Of a stretch of DNA of 64,000 bases, positions 46,443 through 57,200 are shown piece by piece. Below the pieces are notes generated by a model. The model saw nothing but the letters and a program-made list of their open reading frames with translations. It made no database searches and was not told the origin of the DNA. This DNA is from Tetrahymena thermophila SB210 (Eukaryota; Ciliophora; Oligohymenophorea; Hymenostomatida; Tetrahymenidae): the NCBI RefSeq assembly GCF_000189635.1, contig NW_002476433.1:531842-595841 (forward strand), in the 5' to 3' direction. How positions within the stretch are numbered: position 1 is the stretch's first letter; each line of letters begins with the position of its first letter. The translations under genes and the position numbers were made by a program.

Positions 46443-49400
46443 ATGGTTGACTAAATTTCGATGAGTTCAAGAGATCTCTTTAAGTTAAGCTTAGAAAAAA
46501 CTAACATAGAAAGTAGCTACAATCCTATTATTATTGAAGACAGTTTGGATCCTATTTTTAAGATAAGATCTTCTTCTTAAGATAGAATATCTTCAGAGCC
46601 CCACATATTGGAGACTAACTAAATAATTGCATCTAAAAGAATATCTGTGAATGAAGAAAATGAGAAAAATTAAGCTCAAAAATTAGACCTTACATTTAAT
46701 TAATTTGCAGATAATAGGATATAAAATCAATCTCCTTCGATTAGTTCTTAGAAAATGGAGTTACAAGAGCCCTTCTTTTCCTCTAACTAAAATAATAATT
46801 TAGTTCAATAAAATAAGGAAATCATAGTAGAAGAAATATAATCAAGTCCAACTCTTCAAAAAATTCTTTAACCTAAAAACCAGAATCTCAATTTGTAATT
46901 AACAGACACTTTTTCTCGATGTTTTAACCAGACTTTAAGTAAATTTTATATTAATATTCTCAATAAATAATTATTAGATTGTCAAATTTTAATAATACAA
47001 CTTGGATAATAGTAAAAGACAAGCTTTATAAAAATGATTATTACTATTATTTATATAAAAGATGATATTTATTTCAATATTTTTAATGAAATATAATTTC
47101 AGTAACACTACGTTTAGTCTTAAAAAAATATATATATTAAAATTTCTTTGAATTTATAACTAGAATCAAATGAAAATTATATTGAAAATGCACTCAGTCC
47201 TTAAGAGTAGAGGTTCAACTAATTTATAAATGTAAGTATTAAGATGTGAAATATTCAATCAAACTAAAGCTCATTTTTTAACTTTAAAGATAGAAAATTG
47301 TTCAAAAATTGATAGCAGATTAAATATAAATGAAAACGGTGGATTCTTAAAGTCAGGAAAAGAGAATTAGATTTTGCCAAAGTAATAAAATTATACTAAA
47401 AGCTAAGATAAAAATGGAGGCACAAGCTTAAAAAAGTGTTAAGTATTAAAAGAAAAGTAGGAAACAGAAGAAAACTATAGCAGTCAATAAAGCATAATAT
47501 ATCTTGATAGATTGCAAACACATAATAGTAGTATTTAAAAAAATTACAACTCCTAAGAGAATATTATGAAGAGTATTTAGAATTCAGTTTCATAAGAAAC
47601 AAGAGTTGCCTATGAGTTGCTGCAGAAAACTTTATTTTCTTAAAAATCCAACAGTAAAACTTCAAGAGGGGTATTTTCACCTTAAAAATAGACTTTAGAT
47701 TTGCAGTACATGGAATTATTAAGAAGGCCTTCATCTCATTCCTAAAATTAAAACAACAACAACAGCAGCAGCTGCTTTTCCAATTCTAATTAAAGCTAAA
47801 AATAAAATATTCTAAATAACTTTTCATCTACAATTAGAGTCGAGTAAAATGAAACTAATTCTAGGTAGAATTTTAAAGTATTTAGTAATAACACTAATTA
47901 ATATTATTTATCTTAAACTCCTTCTAATTAAATACTCTCTGCTAGAATTGATAGATTGGCATATGAGCATTTTGCTATATAAGAAAGTAAGCAGCGTTTA
48001 AGAGATAAATAAATTAGATGCGAAATGAAGGAATGTACATTCAAGCCCAATCTTAAATCTAGCAGATCTAGTTCAAAATATTTAGATACAAATCCTTATA
48101 CTACTTAATCTTTTTATCCAAAGGAACAGTTTTAGGAATTTATAAAGAAGCAAGATGTTATATAAAAGAAATATGAATAACAATAAAAATTCATGAAAGA
48201 ATAGGAAGATTTAAAGATATAATCAACTATAAAGAGCAAGCCAACGCTTAATAAAAAGAGCCAAATATTAGCAAAAGAAGTGAATAAGGAAAATTAGAAT
48301 GTCATAGAGAGACTTTACGAAAGTAGTTTGTATTAATCGCAAAGAACAACACCTAATAAACAGAGACCAACTCCAATCAAATAAAGAAAGACTCCCTAAA
48401 TCCAAAGAGAAAAAAGTAAAGAAAATTGCAACTAAGAATAAAATTTTAGCAAAGATGATTAGTTTAACTTCCAACCTTCCATTTCTGAAAGAGCTCATAA
48501 TATTTAAAGAAATCAAAGAGTAGATGTATTGCTTTATGAAGACGCATAAAGAAGATAAAGATATTAAGAATAATAAAATAATAGGAGTATTAGCAAATCA
48601 TCATAGAGCAGTAGTTCTGTTTATTAAGTGTAGCCAAACTTATTTGCCACAAAAATATAAGCTTAAAGTTAAAGTAATCTCATACTTGGTTTCTTGAAAG
48701 AATTTGAGAGTTCCTTTAACTTTAACTAAAATGAAAATTTAACTGGATTAGAAAGTCCAAAAACATTATTATTCGTTGAAATGATTTAAATTCTCAAGAT
48801 TTTGAGATTTATTACCGTTTCTACCTATGAAACTAATAAGCAATGTAAATTTCATTTTATTTTCTCCCCCTTCATCACACTATTTTAAAAACTTCTTTTA
48901 ATTCTAAATTAAAATTTTTAACAAATATTTAACAAAATTTAATGGGCATCCATTAAATAAACTTATTTAGTATATTCAAAATATTTAATATAAATAGATA
49001 CTGATATGTGCATTTAAATTTGGAACTATTTAAAGGGAGATTTAAAGGGATACATTTTGAAAAGAAATTTATAGCTGTTTTTATTAGCTGTAATGAATAT
49101 ATATGATAAAAAAGGCCTTATTCCAAAATTGTAAACAGATAGTATTTCAAATGTGTTATAAAACCATATCAGCAATCAAAAGTAAACCTCTGACATTAAA
49201 ATAATAGAAGATTTTCAAATGCAAAACTCAGTATTCTCTAATTTAAGCGAGACAAATAGTAAATCTTAATATAATTTAAGTTCAGACTCCTAGTCGCTGG
49301 ATAAAACTAACAGATTCTAGAGTGTTTAGCAAGAAATTACTTTTGATGAAATTGGGAATATTAGTTTGAGTTAGCAAGAAGTGTATAATATTCATTAAAA

Positions 49401-49755
49401 GTATTAAATATTGTACAACAATAGATTGTCAACAAAGAAACCAAGTTAATTGTAAGATTAACAATAAATAAATCAATAATCTAGCGAAACTTAAAATAGA
49501 TCAAAGAGTCCTAAGTTAATCAGTTAAAATAGTGAGTATTTTGCTTAAAAGAAGAGATAAAAACTAATAGAAGAAATAATCTAGAAAGAACCTCAAATAA
49601 AAAAAATAGATCTGGCTTCTCTTTTGAGTTACTAACAAGAAAAGACTAATATCGAAATTCAGTAATTAAGATAAAAAAATATCTAAGAAGAATTAAGTAA
49701 TTGTACTTTCAAACCATAATTAATCTAAAGTCCCCTCGTAAAATAGTTTTTATGA
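46443..49755 (+). CDS. Large Gln/Ser-rich protein with CTFKP motifs, possibly cytoskeletal
   Basis: Exons 46443-46938, 47164-47231, 47290-48844 and 49088-49755 give 928 residues. The protein is hydrophilic, rich in Gln, Asn and Ser, with a poly-Gln/Asn/Ser tract near residue 350. Two motifs of the form C-T-F-K-P stand out, MKECTFKPNLKS (about residue 435) and LSNCTFKPQL at the C-terminus. They occur with repeated R-x-x-YE and LYED-like segments: RLAYEHFAIQ, RLYESSLYQ, LLYEDAQRRQRYQE and FNFQPSISERAHNI. From memory, this pattern is common in ciliate and other protist proteins of centriole or cortical type, but no function can be assigned. The 243-nt segment 48845-49087 has good splice sites, yet is in frame with no TGA, so it could be coding; alternatively the ATG at 49092 could start a second gene. 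Confidence 0.65.
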
Positions 49756-50473
49756 TTGGCATGCCTATCTAGATATCTATCAATTAATAAATCAATATAT
49801 ATCTTAAATATAATTATTTTCAATATTCAGTATGAGTTTTTTGATTGTTTTTTTAAACTAATTCATACATAATCTAAACTCATCTCTTAAAAAACAGTTT
49901 TTACTATAAAAAAAACAAAGATAAATTTCAATATATTTGGTAATCTTTAAAATAAAAAGCAAAAAATGCTAAACCAATAAACAGAAATTAATAATTTAAA
50001 CAAAAATTTATATGAATTTTCTATAATTTTAATGATTTTCAATCCAAACAACTATTATATTATATTAATAATTTTTAGACAAAAGCATAATCAATCTAAA
50101 TAAATTCCTCTTTTCTCATAAAATAATTTTTATGTATCAAAAAAAAGCTTGATTACTTAAATTTCTTTTTATTTATAATACATTAATAAACAAAAACATA
50201 TTTAAAAAATAAATAGAAATGAATATATTTTATTACTTAGAATTTATATATTATAAATAACTATTTATCAATCAATTTATTTACTTCCTTAATAAAATGA
50301 ATTTCATAAAATATTACTAATTAATGAAGGAATTAGCTTTAGAGTTGTTGTTGTTGTTGAATTTTATGTAAGATTTGAAAAATATTTTATATTTTGAAAA
50401 TAATATAATAAATACATAAATAATAAGAATTAATTTGATAGATTTAAATATAAATAAGAACATTTTTATTTTT
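49756..50473. other. Convergent intergenic
   Basis: 718 bp between the 3' ends of the CTFKP gene and the PLGRKT-like gene. AT-rich. A GTT run near 50345 reads as poly-Asn on the other strand but has no coding context. Confidence 0.5.
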
Positions 50474-51322
50474 TCATTTTTTTTGAGTTTATTAAGGCCC
50501 ATTTTATAAATTTTATTACTATGAAAGTTCTTTACTCTAATCTTCATATTGTTTCTTTAACTTATTCATTTTTGTCTGATAGTTTTAGAAACCTTACATC
50601 AAGAAGAAACTTATCAAAGTTATAAAGAAATTTATCATAAAATATCTTGCCTTTGTAGAAAGCATAAAGCTAGGATATCTTTTAGATTCACTCCCTTAGT
50701 AGTCAGCAAGAATTTATATAAGTTAGCAAGCATAAATAGGTAAAAAGCAGTAAACATTCAGATCGTAAGCTAAGTGCATTGAAACAGCTAAACAACCTAA
50801 AGTAAATGGAGTCAAAAAAATGTTGTAAGATTCTTTCTTGAGCATTGCATATGCAAAATACATTCCTCCGAATATTGCCATGTTAAATGAAGCGGAGTCA
50901 ATAACAAGTGAGAGACTGTTCGAGAAATTAAAGGAAAAGTATTCTGAAGTGCATGATTAAAATAGATAATAAACTTGTGGTAACTAAAGTAAAATAAGTG
51001 ATTTCCATAATTCTTCTGGAGTCTCTTAAATTGGTTACTCGTTCAATTGGGAATATTCTTTAGCAGCTTCAGGGTAAAGTAATCCCTCTTTTTTGTAATT
51101 TTTTTACAATTCTTATTGCTTTTTTTGCATGCTCTCTTGCATCATTCTACTAATTTTTTCTTATTACTTCTTTTTTTCCAAACTGAAATGGAAGCTTTAG
51201 AGATAATTTAACCTCCCAACATACTAAGTATTAACATTTTTTTATTGGCTAATTTATTATGAGTGATATCTTAAATTATTTAAGCAGCCTACCCTTCCAT
51301 ATTTATTAAATAAGTTCATCAT
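50474..51322 (-). CDS. PLGRKT-like (DUF2368) membrane protein, tentative
   Basis: ATG at 51322 (or 51319) opens a code-6 frame that runs without a stop to TGA at 50474-50476: 282 residues unspliced. A 42-nt segment 51224-51183 has ideal splice ends (GTATGT...TTTCAG) and is a multiple of three; removing it gives 268 residues. The N-terminus is basic and hydroxylated (MMNLFNKYGRVGCLNNLRYH), like a mitochondrial presequence. A charged helix follows (ISRMMQESMQKKQQELQKNY), then helices AIFGGMYFAYAML and FTLGCLAVSMHLAYDLNV, and a last helix ARYFMINFFITLISFFLMQ. The pattern of charged helix, AxAxxKK, turn, hydrophobic run and YDL resembles plasminogen receptor KT (GAIKKKKPAFLVP...YQYDLGYG). Length is nearly double that family and similarity is by eye, so this may be another small membrane protein. 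Confidence 0.55.
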
Positions 51323-51889
51323 CTTTTTCTAAAATTAGTTTGTATTATATTGTGCTTGCTTATTAATTATCAAATTATCAAAAAAAGATTTGTTAAAATT
51401 TAAAAAGTAAACGAATTAAATAAAAATATATTTTTATTTAATCAAAAATGAATTCTATTTAACAAAACTAAGTATTCTAAGAAATACCAAATAAAATAAA
51501 AAAATAAATAGATTATCAATCGCAAGTACATAGATCTTAAATGGTATAAAATATTTAAATAAAGCTATTAAATATATTTTGCAATAATATAATTTATTTA
51601 TAATTAAATGAAGGCATCAAACAGTAATGTTTTATCAAGAAGTAAAAAAATATTTTGTTATTTATTTAGATGAGCAAAAAATAAGAACTGATTGATTGAT
51701 TAATTGATTTGTAGTTTCTTGATGGCTGTAAAGATATTTTAATAAAGTAAAATATCTATCTATCTATATATTAATTTATTTTTTTTATTATTTATCAAAT
51801 AAATAAATACCAAAGAGAAAAGATTTTCTTTATTAAGAATATCAATCAAATCAGTAGTGTTTCAAAAAAAAAAAATCAGGAATAATAGA
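51323..51889. other. Divergent intergenic PLGRKT-like / S49 peptidase
   Basis: 567 bp AT-rich spacer that must carry both promoters. ATCT repeats near 51754. No motif was recognised. Confidence 0.5.
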
Positions 51890-53495
51890 ATGAATTAATA
51901 TCTCAATAAGTTAAAGACATTTTTATTTTAAGATAATCCTGTTAGCAGAGAAATTTCTAAATAGGCAGTAGCAGTATGTCGTATTCATCGTATTAACGCA
52001 TAAACGTGATTAAATTATAAATTTATTGTTTATTTGACAGATCTTTAATTGTATTCTATCATATTCTTTAAGACTCAACTATGGATTTATCATGCAAACC
52101 AGAAAAAAATATTGTTTTTTTAAAATATTTAACAGGACTTTTAATGTCTAGAGAGTTCTTAATAAAGCTGCTAAGCATAAAAATGCAGCCGTTGCTTTGG
52201 TTATTTCTGCTGATTGTAAATTATAAGCTATTTTTAGATATTCAATTGTTAGTATTGCAATACAATTTCTAATTTTTATTTATTAATTTATTGTAAAGCC
52301 TCGTCTTATGCTCAAGCCTACAACATAATCAAGCAAATCTAAATCTTTTAAAAAAACACTAAAATTCCTGTTTATACTTTTGGAGAAGAATAAGTCTTCA
52401 GTGGAGGTTATTTGATCTTATGTGCTGGTAGAAAATATTTTAATTCCTTTAAATCGATCAAAAATCAAAAAAGATATTTATTTATCAAAAAAAAATTGAG
52501 TTGATTGATTGATACGATAGATTATTCATTCAATATACTTATTTACTTACTTAGGACTTTAAATAAATAAATAAATAGATTTTAAATTATAAGCAAAAAA
52601 AAGATAAAAGATATAACTAGACATTTATTTAAATATCTTTAATATGATTTTATATTTACTAAAAAAATATAACTTAACATGATGTGCTTACTTATTTTTA
52701 TTTAACGACAAAAGGTTAAAAGTCATTTGTTGATAACACATCACTTGTTGGAAATTTAGGAGTTAACTATACACACACCAATATTGAAAAATTAGTTACT
52801 AAAACCCTTGATTTCACTATAAATGATTTCCACACCTCTGAGTAAAACAGTTTTAAATTTCTATAAAAAACTTAAAATATTCTTTAATTTTACATAATTT
52901 CAAAATTGTGAGTGAGTTGTTGAACTTAGGAATTTAATTTGAATTCAATAAAATTTTATGATTTCATTAAATTACCAAGCATAAAAGAAAAACATTATTT
53001 AATTATATAATTTATTTGTTAAATAAAAGCATTGCATTCTCTCATAGAGCTGACTCTTTGAGCAAACAAAAAGAAGACAATGAAGAATTCTTCAGATAAT
53101 TCAACAGTCATCTTTAGGATTAAGTAATTTAGACTTTTGAGGGATTAAGAAAACCTAAAGTAAAAATGCAACCTGAATTATATTAAAACGATTTGCTTTA
53201 AGGTGAAATTTATAATGGAAAAAAAGCTGTAGAATATGGGTAATAATTAATTCTAACATTAACTAATATGCATCATTAATTATGTTAAAAATTTATAAAA
53301 ATATAAAGACTAGTTGATGAAATTGGTACATATTACTCAGTTATTAATAAAGAATTCCCCAATTGCAAGATTGTTGATCTCACTAGAGCAAGTACTAAAG
53401 ATATTTTTGGAAATATGCTAGAACTTTTCTGGCTTAACATTAAAACTCTCCCCTTTAGTGTTTTAGTTCGTTACATTAACAAGAATTAATAATGA
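51890..53495 (+). CDS. S49-family (SppA/SohB-like) serine peptidase
   Basis: Six exons (51890-52005, 52136-52215, 52299-52427, 52715-52841, 53030-53239, 53309-53495) give 282 residues in consistent phase. S49 peptidases are membrane-associated Ser/Lys proteases that degrade signal peptides or membrane proteins. The ClpP-like fold is visible: AVAVCRIHRI, VLNKAAKHKNAAVALVISAD, IPVYTFGEEQVFSGGYLILC with the nucleophile Ser100 in F-S-G-G-Y (A-S-G-G-Y in SppA), then TSLVGNLGV (SxxVGSIGV). The partner lysine should be K163 or K165 in DSLSKQKED. The C-terminal GEIYNGKKAVEYGLVDEIG matches the usual end of the domain. Single-domain length is like SohB or Bacillus SppA. The Pro-Gly-Gly after the first strand is replaced by Asp-Ser-Ser. 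No signal peptide is obvious; the C-terminal LFWLNIKTLPFSVLV is hydrophobic. Confidence 0.82.
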
Positions 53496-54243
53496 ATGCT
53501 AAACTAATTGTTTTATCAAAAAATTTCATATTTGTTTGTTATTTGATAAATTCTTTTAGCTAAAACAAATTTCTTCAAACAAGCACTCAAACTTATTTTT
53601 TAATATTTTTAATAATATTTTATTTATCTACAAATTAGAAATAAATATCAAAATTAATTAAATAATTTTTCTCATTCTTAAATCATATTAAATTATCTAA
53701 AAATAGCAAAATTTGTTTATTTTTTTCAATTGAATTTGTTTAAGTATTCAACTTTCTCTGAATTCAAAAGATTTTTTTATTAAATGAATTGGTGTCTTCT
53801 TACTATTTTCTTTATATTCATTTTTGCATATCAAATATTTTTAAAATACAAAAAACATTTTTTAAACTTTAAAAAATTTTTGTAAAATTTTTGAAAATAA
53901 ACAAAATATCTGACTCAATATTCATAAAAAATTTTACTGTTTCCAAATTTTTGCAAGTCACATTAAATATTTATGTCTTATATAAAATCCTTTAAACATT
54001 CAGTTTTTTAACAAAAAATTTTAGTTAAGACTTGAATGAAATAAAAAATATCATCTCAAATGAAATAAATAAATGATCTTAAAGTGTATGAGAAGATGTA
54101 AAATTTAAAAATGAAAATAACTAAAAAGGGAGTATATTTTACATAAACATATAAAAATAAAAGTATTTATTTAAATCTGTTAGTTTTAATTTATATAAAA
54201 ATAATGAATAAAATAAAAATATTTAACAATAATTAATTTTAAT
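53496..54243. other. Convergent intergenic
   Basis: 748 bp between the 3' ends of the S49 peptidase and the TmcB-like gene. AT-rich; no feature was recognised. Confidence 0.5.
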
Positions 54244-57200
54244 TCAAATATATTTTTTAATCAGGGAAAGAGTGTTATTATCTTCGCATACCCTTTTAAA
54301 TGGTATAAGCATTATTCCTTTTCTCACAAGTTTGTAGTTTTAAAACAGGTTTTCTAGGAATTTGATAAGTATATTAAAGAAAAAGATTGAATATATTACT
54401 GAGCCCACAACAAATACGATAATGATTAAACGTGTAAAATTGTTTATCATTGATTAAATATTATTTTAGAATTAAATTATTAAATTTTGCAGGATATTAA
54501 TATTTAAAATAGCTACCTAAATATTTTCTTTATAGGCAGTTGTGTTGATAAATTAAATGCCATACCCGTAATCGAATGTATTATCTACCTTCATTTAATA
54601 CATATAAGCAAACACAGTCTAGAGAGAGGCTGACAAACCCTTATTGACATTTCCAGATAGCGCGTTTAGACATATTTATTATTCTAAAGTAGATAAGATA
54701 TTATATGTATTGTTAGAGCACGGAGTATTTGTTTATAAGAATGTGATCTAATTTTAAAATGATTAGGGCATTTAGCTTAGATTGTCTTTAAATTTTAAGA
54801 ATTCGCTGCTAAAAAAATTTTAAGCTGTTGTGAATTGATCATTGAAGAGATTTGTTGTGTTTTGGTAAACCTCTTAAGATAAGTATGGAGAGCCTAGAAG
54901 TTTGGAGTAAATTTAGTGCTTAAATAGCAAATTATGAGCTGCAGCTGAAGTAGATAAACTTGTAGTAGAGACATAAAAATCATAAAAAGTTTAGCTTGGA
55001 GGTTAAGTATTTTCTATGAAAATCTTCAAAAGAATAAATTCCTATTTTTAAAAATAATTTTTATCAAATTGTTTTTTTTCTCCAAAATATTTTTAAAAGA
55101 ATATTTTTGATTAAATAAATTTATAGAATTAATTTATTAATCAATTATTACAGCTATGAAAAAAACTGAGCAAATCAAAAATAGCAATAAGAGAAGCAAA
55201 CAGAAAGAAGTCTATGAAATGGTTTGTTCTTTAATTCTATCACAAAGGTATTAGCCAATTTTTCTTTACTTCTTTTAGTTATTGTTAGTGGCTAGTGATT
55301 TTTATTTTGATAAATTTGTTTCGAGGAGATTAACTACTACTGAGCAAACTAAGTATTCTTCATAAGAAGACTCTAATTATTCTTAGAAGATGGTAAGCAT
55401 ATGAATATCATCAAATGCTTCTTTCTCTGTAATTCTACAAATTAGTTTTAAAATATCTTAAAGTCTTTTGTTGACTTGCTGAAAGCTAGGTAAAACAAAT
55501 ATATAGCTTGATACTATAATCACTAAAGAGACCCCAAAATTAATTCCGTTAAATGCTGATTTGATATAAAAATAGAAATAACTTAGTCTAATTTAATTAA
55601 TTAATTAATTAATTAAAAAATTTACACTGGAAAGATGAAAAAGTAGAAAATAAAGAGTTGTAAATTTCAGAATTAATCTAACTGAAAGAGCTGCAAATCG
55701 TTGAAAAGTTATCCTAAAGCTAATCAAAGTCAGAATTTTATGAATTTATAGTGTTATAATTGTTTTGCAATGAAAATGTATAAATAATTTGGCTTGCTAA
55801 ATTAAGCATGTCAGTGATTGTTAAGAAATAATTATTTTTAATATCATTTTGAGTGAGTATCATTTTACTTTCTAAATTTAAAATATCTTTTTAATAGTTA
55901 AATAAAATATTTCTTTAAAATGCTTCAATTGAATTTTATTAAAAAAGGCTAAATGAATCTTCAACCACAGAGTGAAAGTAGTTTTATTCTTAAGCAATAT
56001 TGTAAAGGCCAGTCATGTTAATACGGTTTTCATTAGCAAATACTTAGAAATTCAGTGATAGAATACTTTTTGATAGTGGAATAATTGCTTAAGGAAACAG
56101 TAATATTCTATCTAAATTCTACTATATAGTATCGAAATATTAGAATATAATTAATGTTTGTATTGTTACCATAATGATAAACAAAAACCACTAAATTACA
56201 AATATGCTAAATAGAATCTTTAGAAATAAAGGTGATTAGTTGCTGCACGCATTCTAGTGAATTTACTTGATCTGAGTATTTATAGTGGATCTCACTTCAC
56301 TGCTATTTATACTAGCTTATTAATTCCTCTCTTATATCTACATTTAATTTGCTTTGGCTTTACTGCGACTTTTTTGAGATTAATCTTTTAATTTAAAATA
56401 TTTTAATTAAATAGAAATTAGACAAATAGTCAATAAATAAATAAATATAAAAAATATTTTAATATATTTTTAATTTTGAGGAAAATTTTGAGTATTTCAA
56501 AAATAAAATCAATCAAAGATGAATGAATGAATAAATAAATAAATAAATAAATAAATAAATGGAAGAATGAAAAAATATTAATTGATTTTTCAATGAATTA
56601 CTTTAATCACCACCATTCATGTTTTTATCGTCTTCAGATATATATTCATGAATATTTTTAGTGTCGTCAGTGAATTCTTCATTATTGACTTAAATTTCTG
56701 CTTCCTATACTTATTCTAGGTAATTCAAATTAACTCCCTAGTTTGATTTAAAAAGCATTTGACTTTCGTTGATATTTTACTGGGAGCGGTCATTTTCTTA
56801 AGTAGCTTCTATAGCATGTGTTTGTAATTAATTATCAGAGACAAGCACTTTATCATTTTTTTCTGCTACTACATAAGCACTGTGAGGTGATTGTAGTGTA
56901 TTTTACTTCTACAAGGTAAAAGAAATTAAAGGATTTACCTACAAACTATACTTTCGTGCAGAAGTTTAAAGCATCATTGGTCTAATGCTTTATTTTAACG
57001 ATGGATTGACTTATTAAACTGGAAAAACTTATTACCCTTCATGTTAATTTTTTGCATAAACACCACTACTTAAAGCTTATTGGATTGAAGTAGATACATC
57101 TAATTTATCTAAATCGGTAACAAGCATTTAAGCTCTGGTATCTTTCTATACCTAATCTTCGAAAAGATCTACATTTGAAATTTTATACTCTTAAAATTCA

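Noticed and set aside
51150..51250. Apparent frameshift in an A7 run at the start of the PLGRKT-like gene
   Set aside because: It arises only if the frame from an ATG near 51287 is used; the frame from 51322 is continuous through the region with or without the 42-nt intron.
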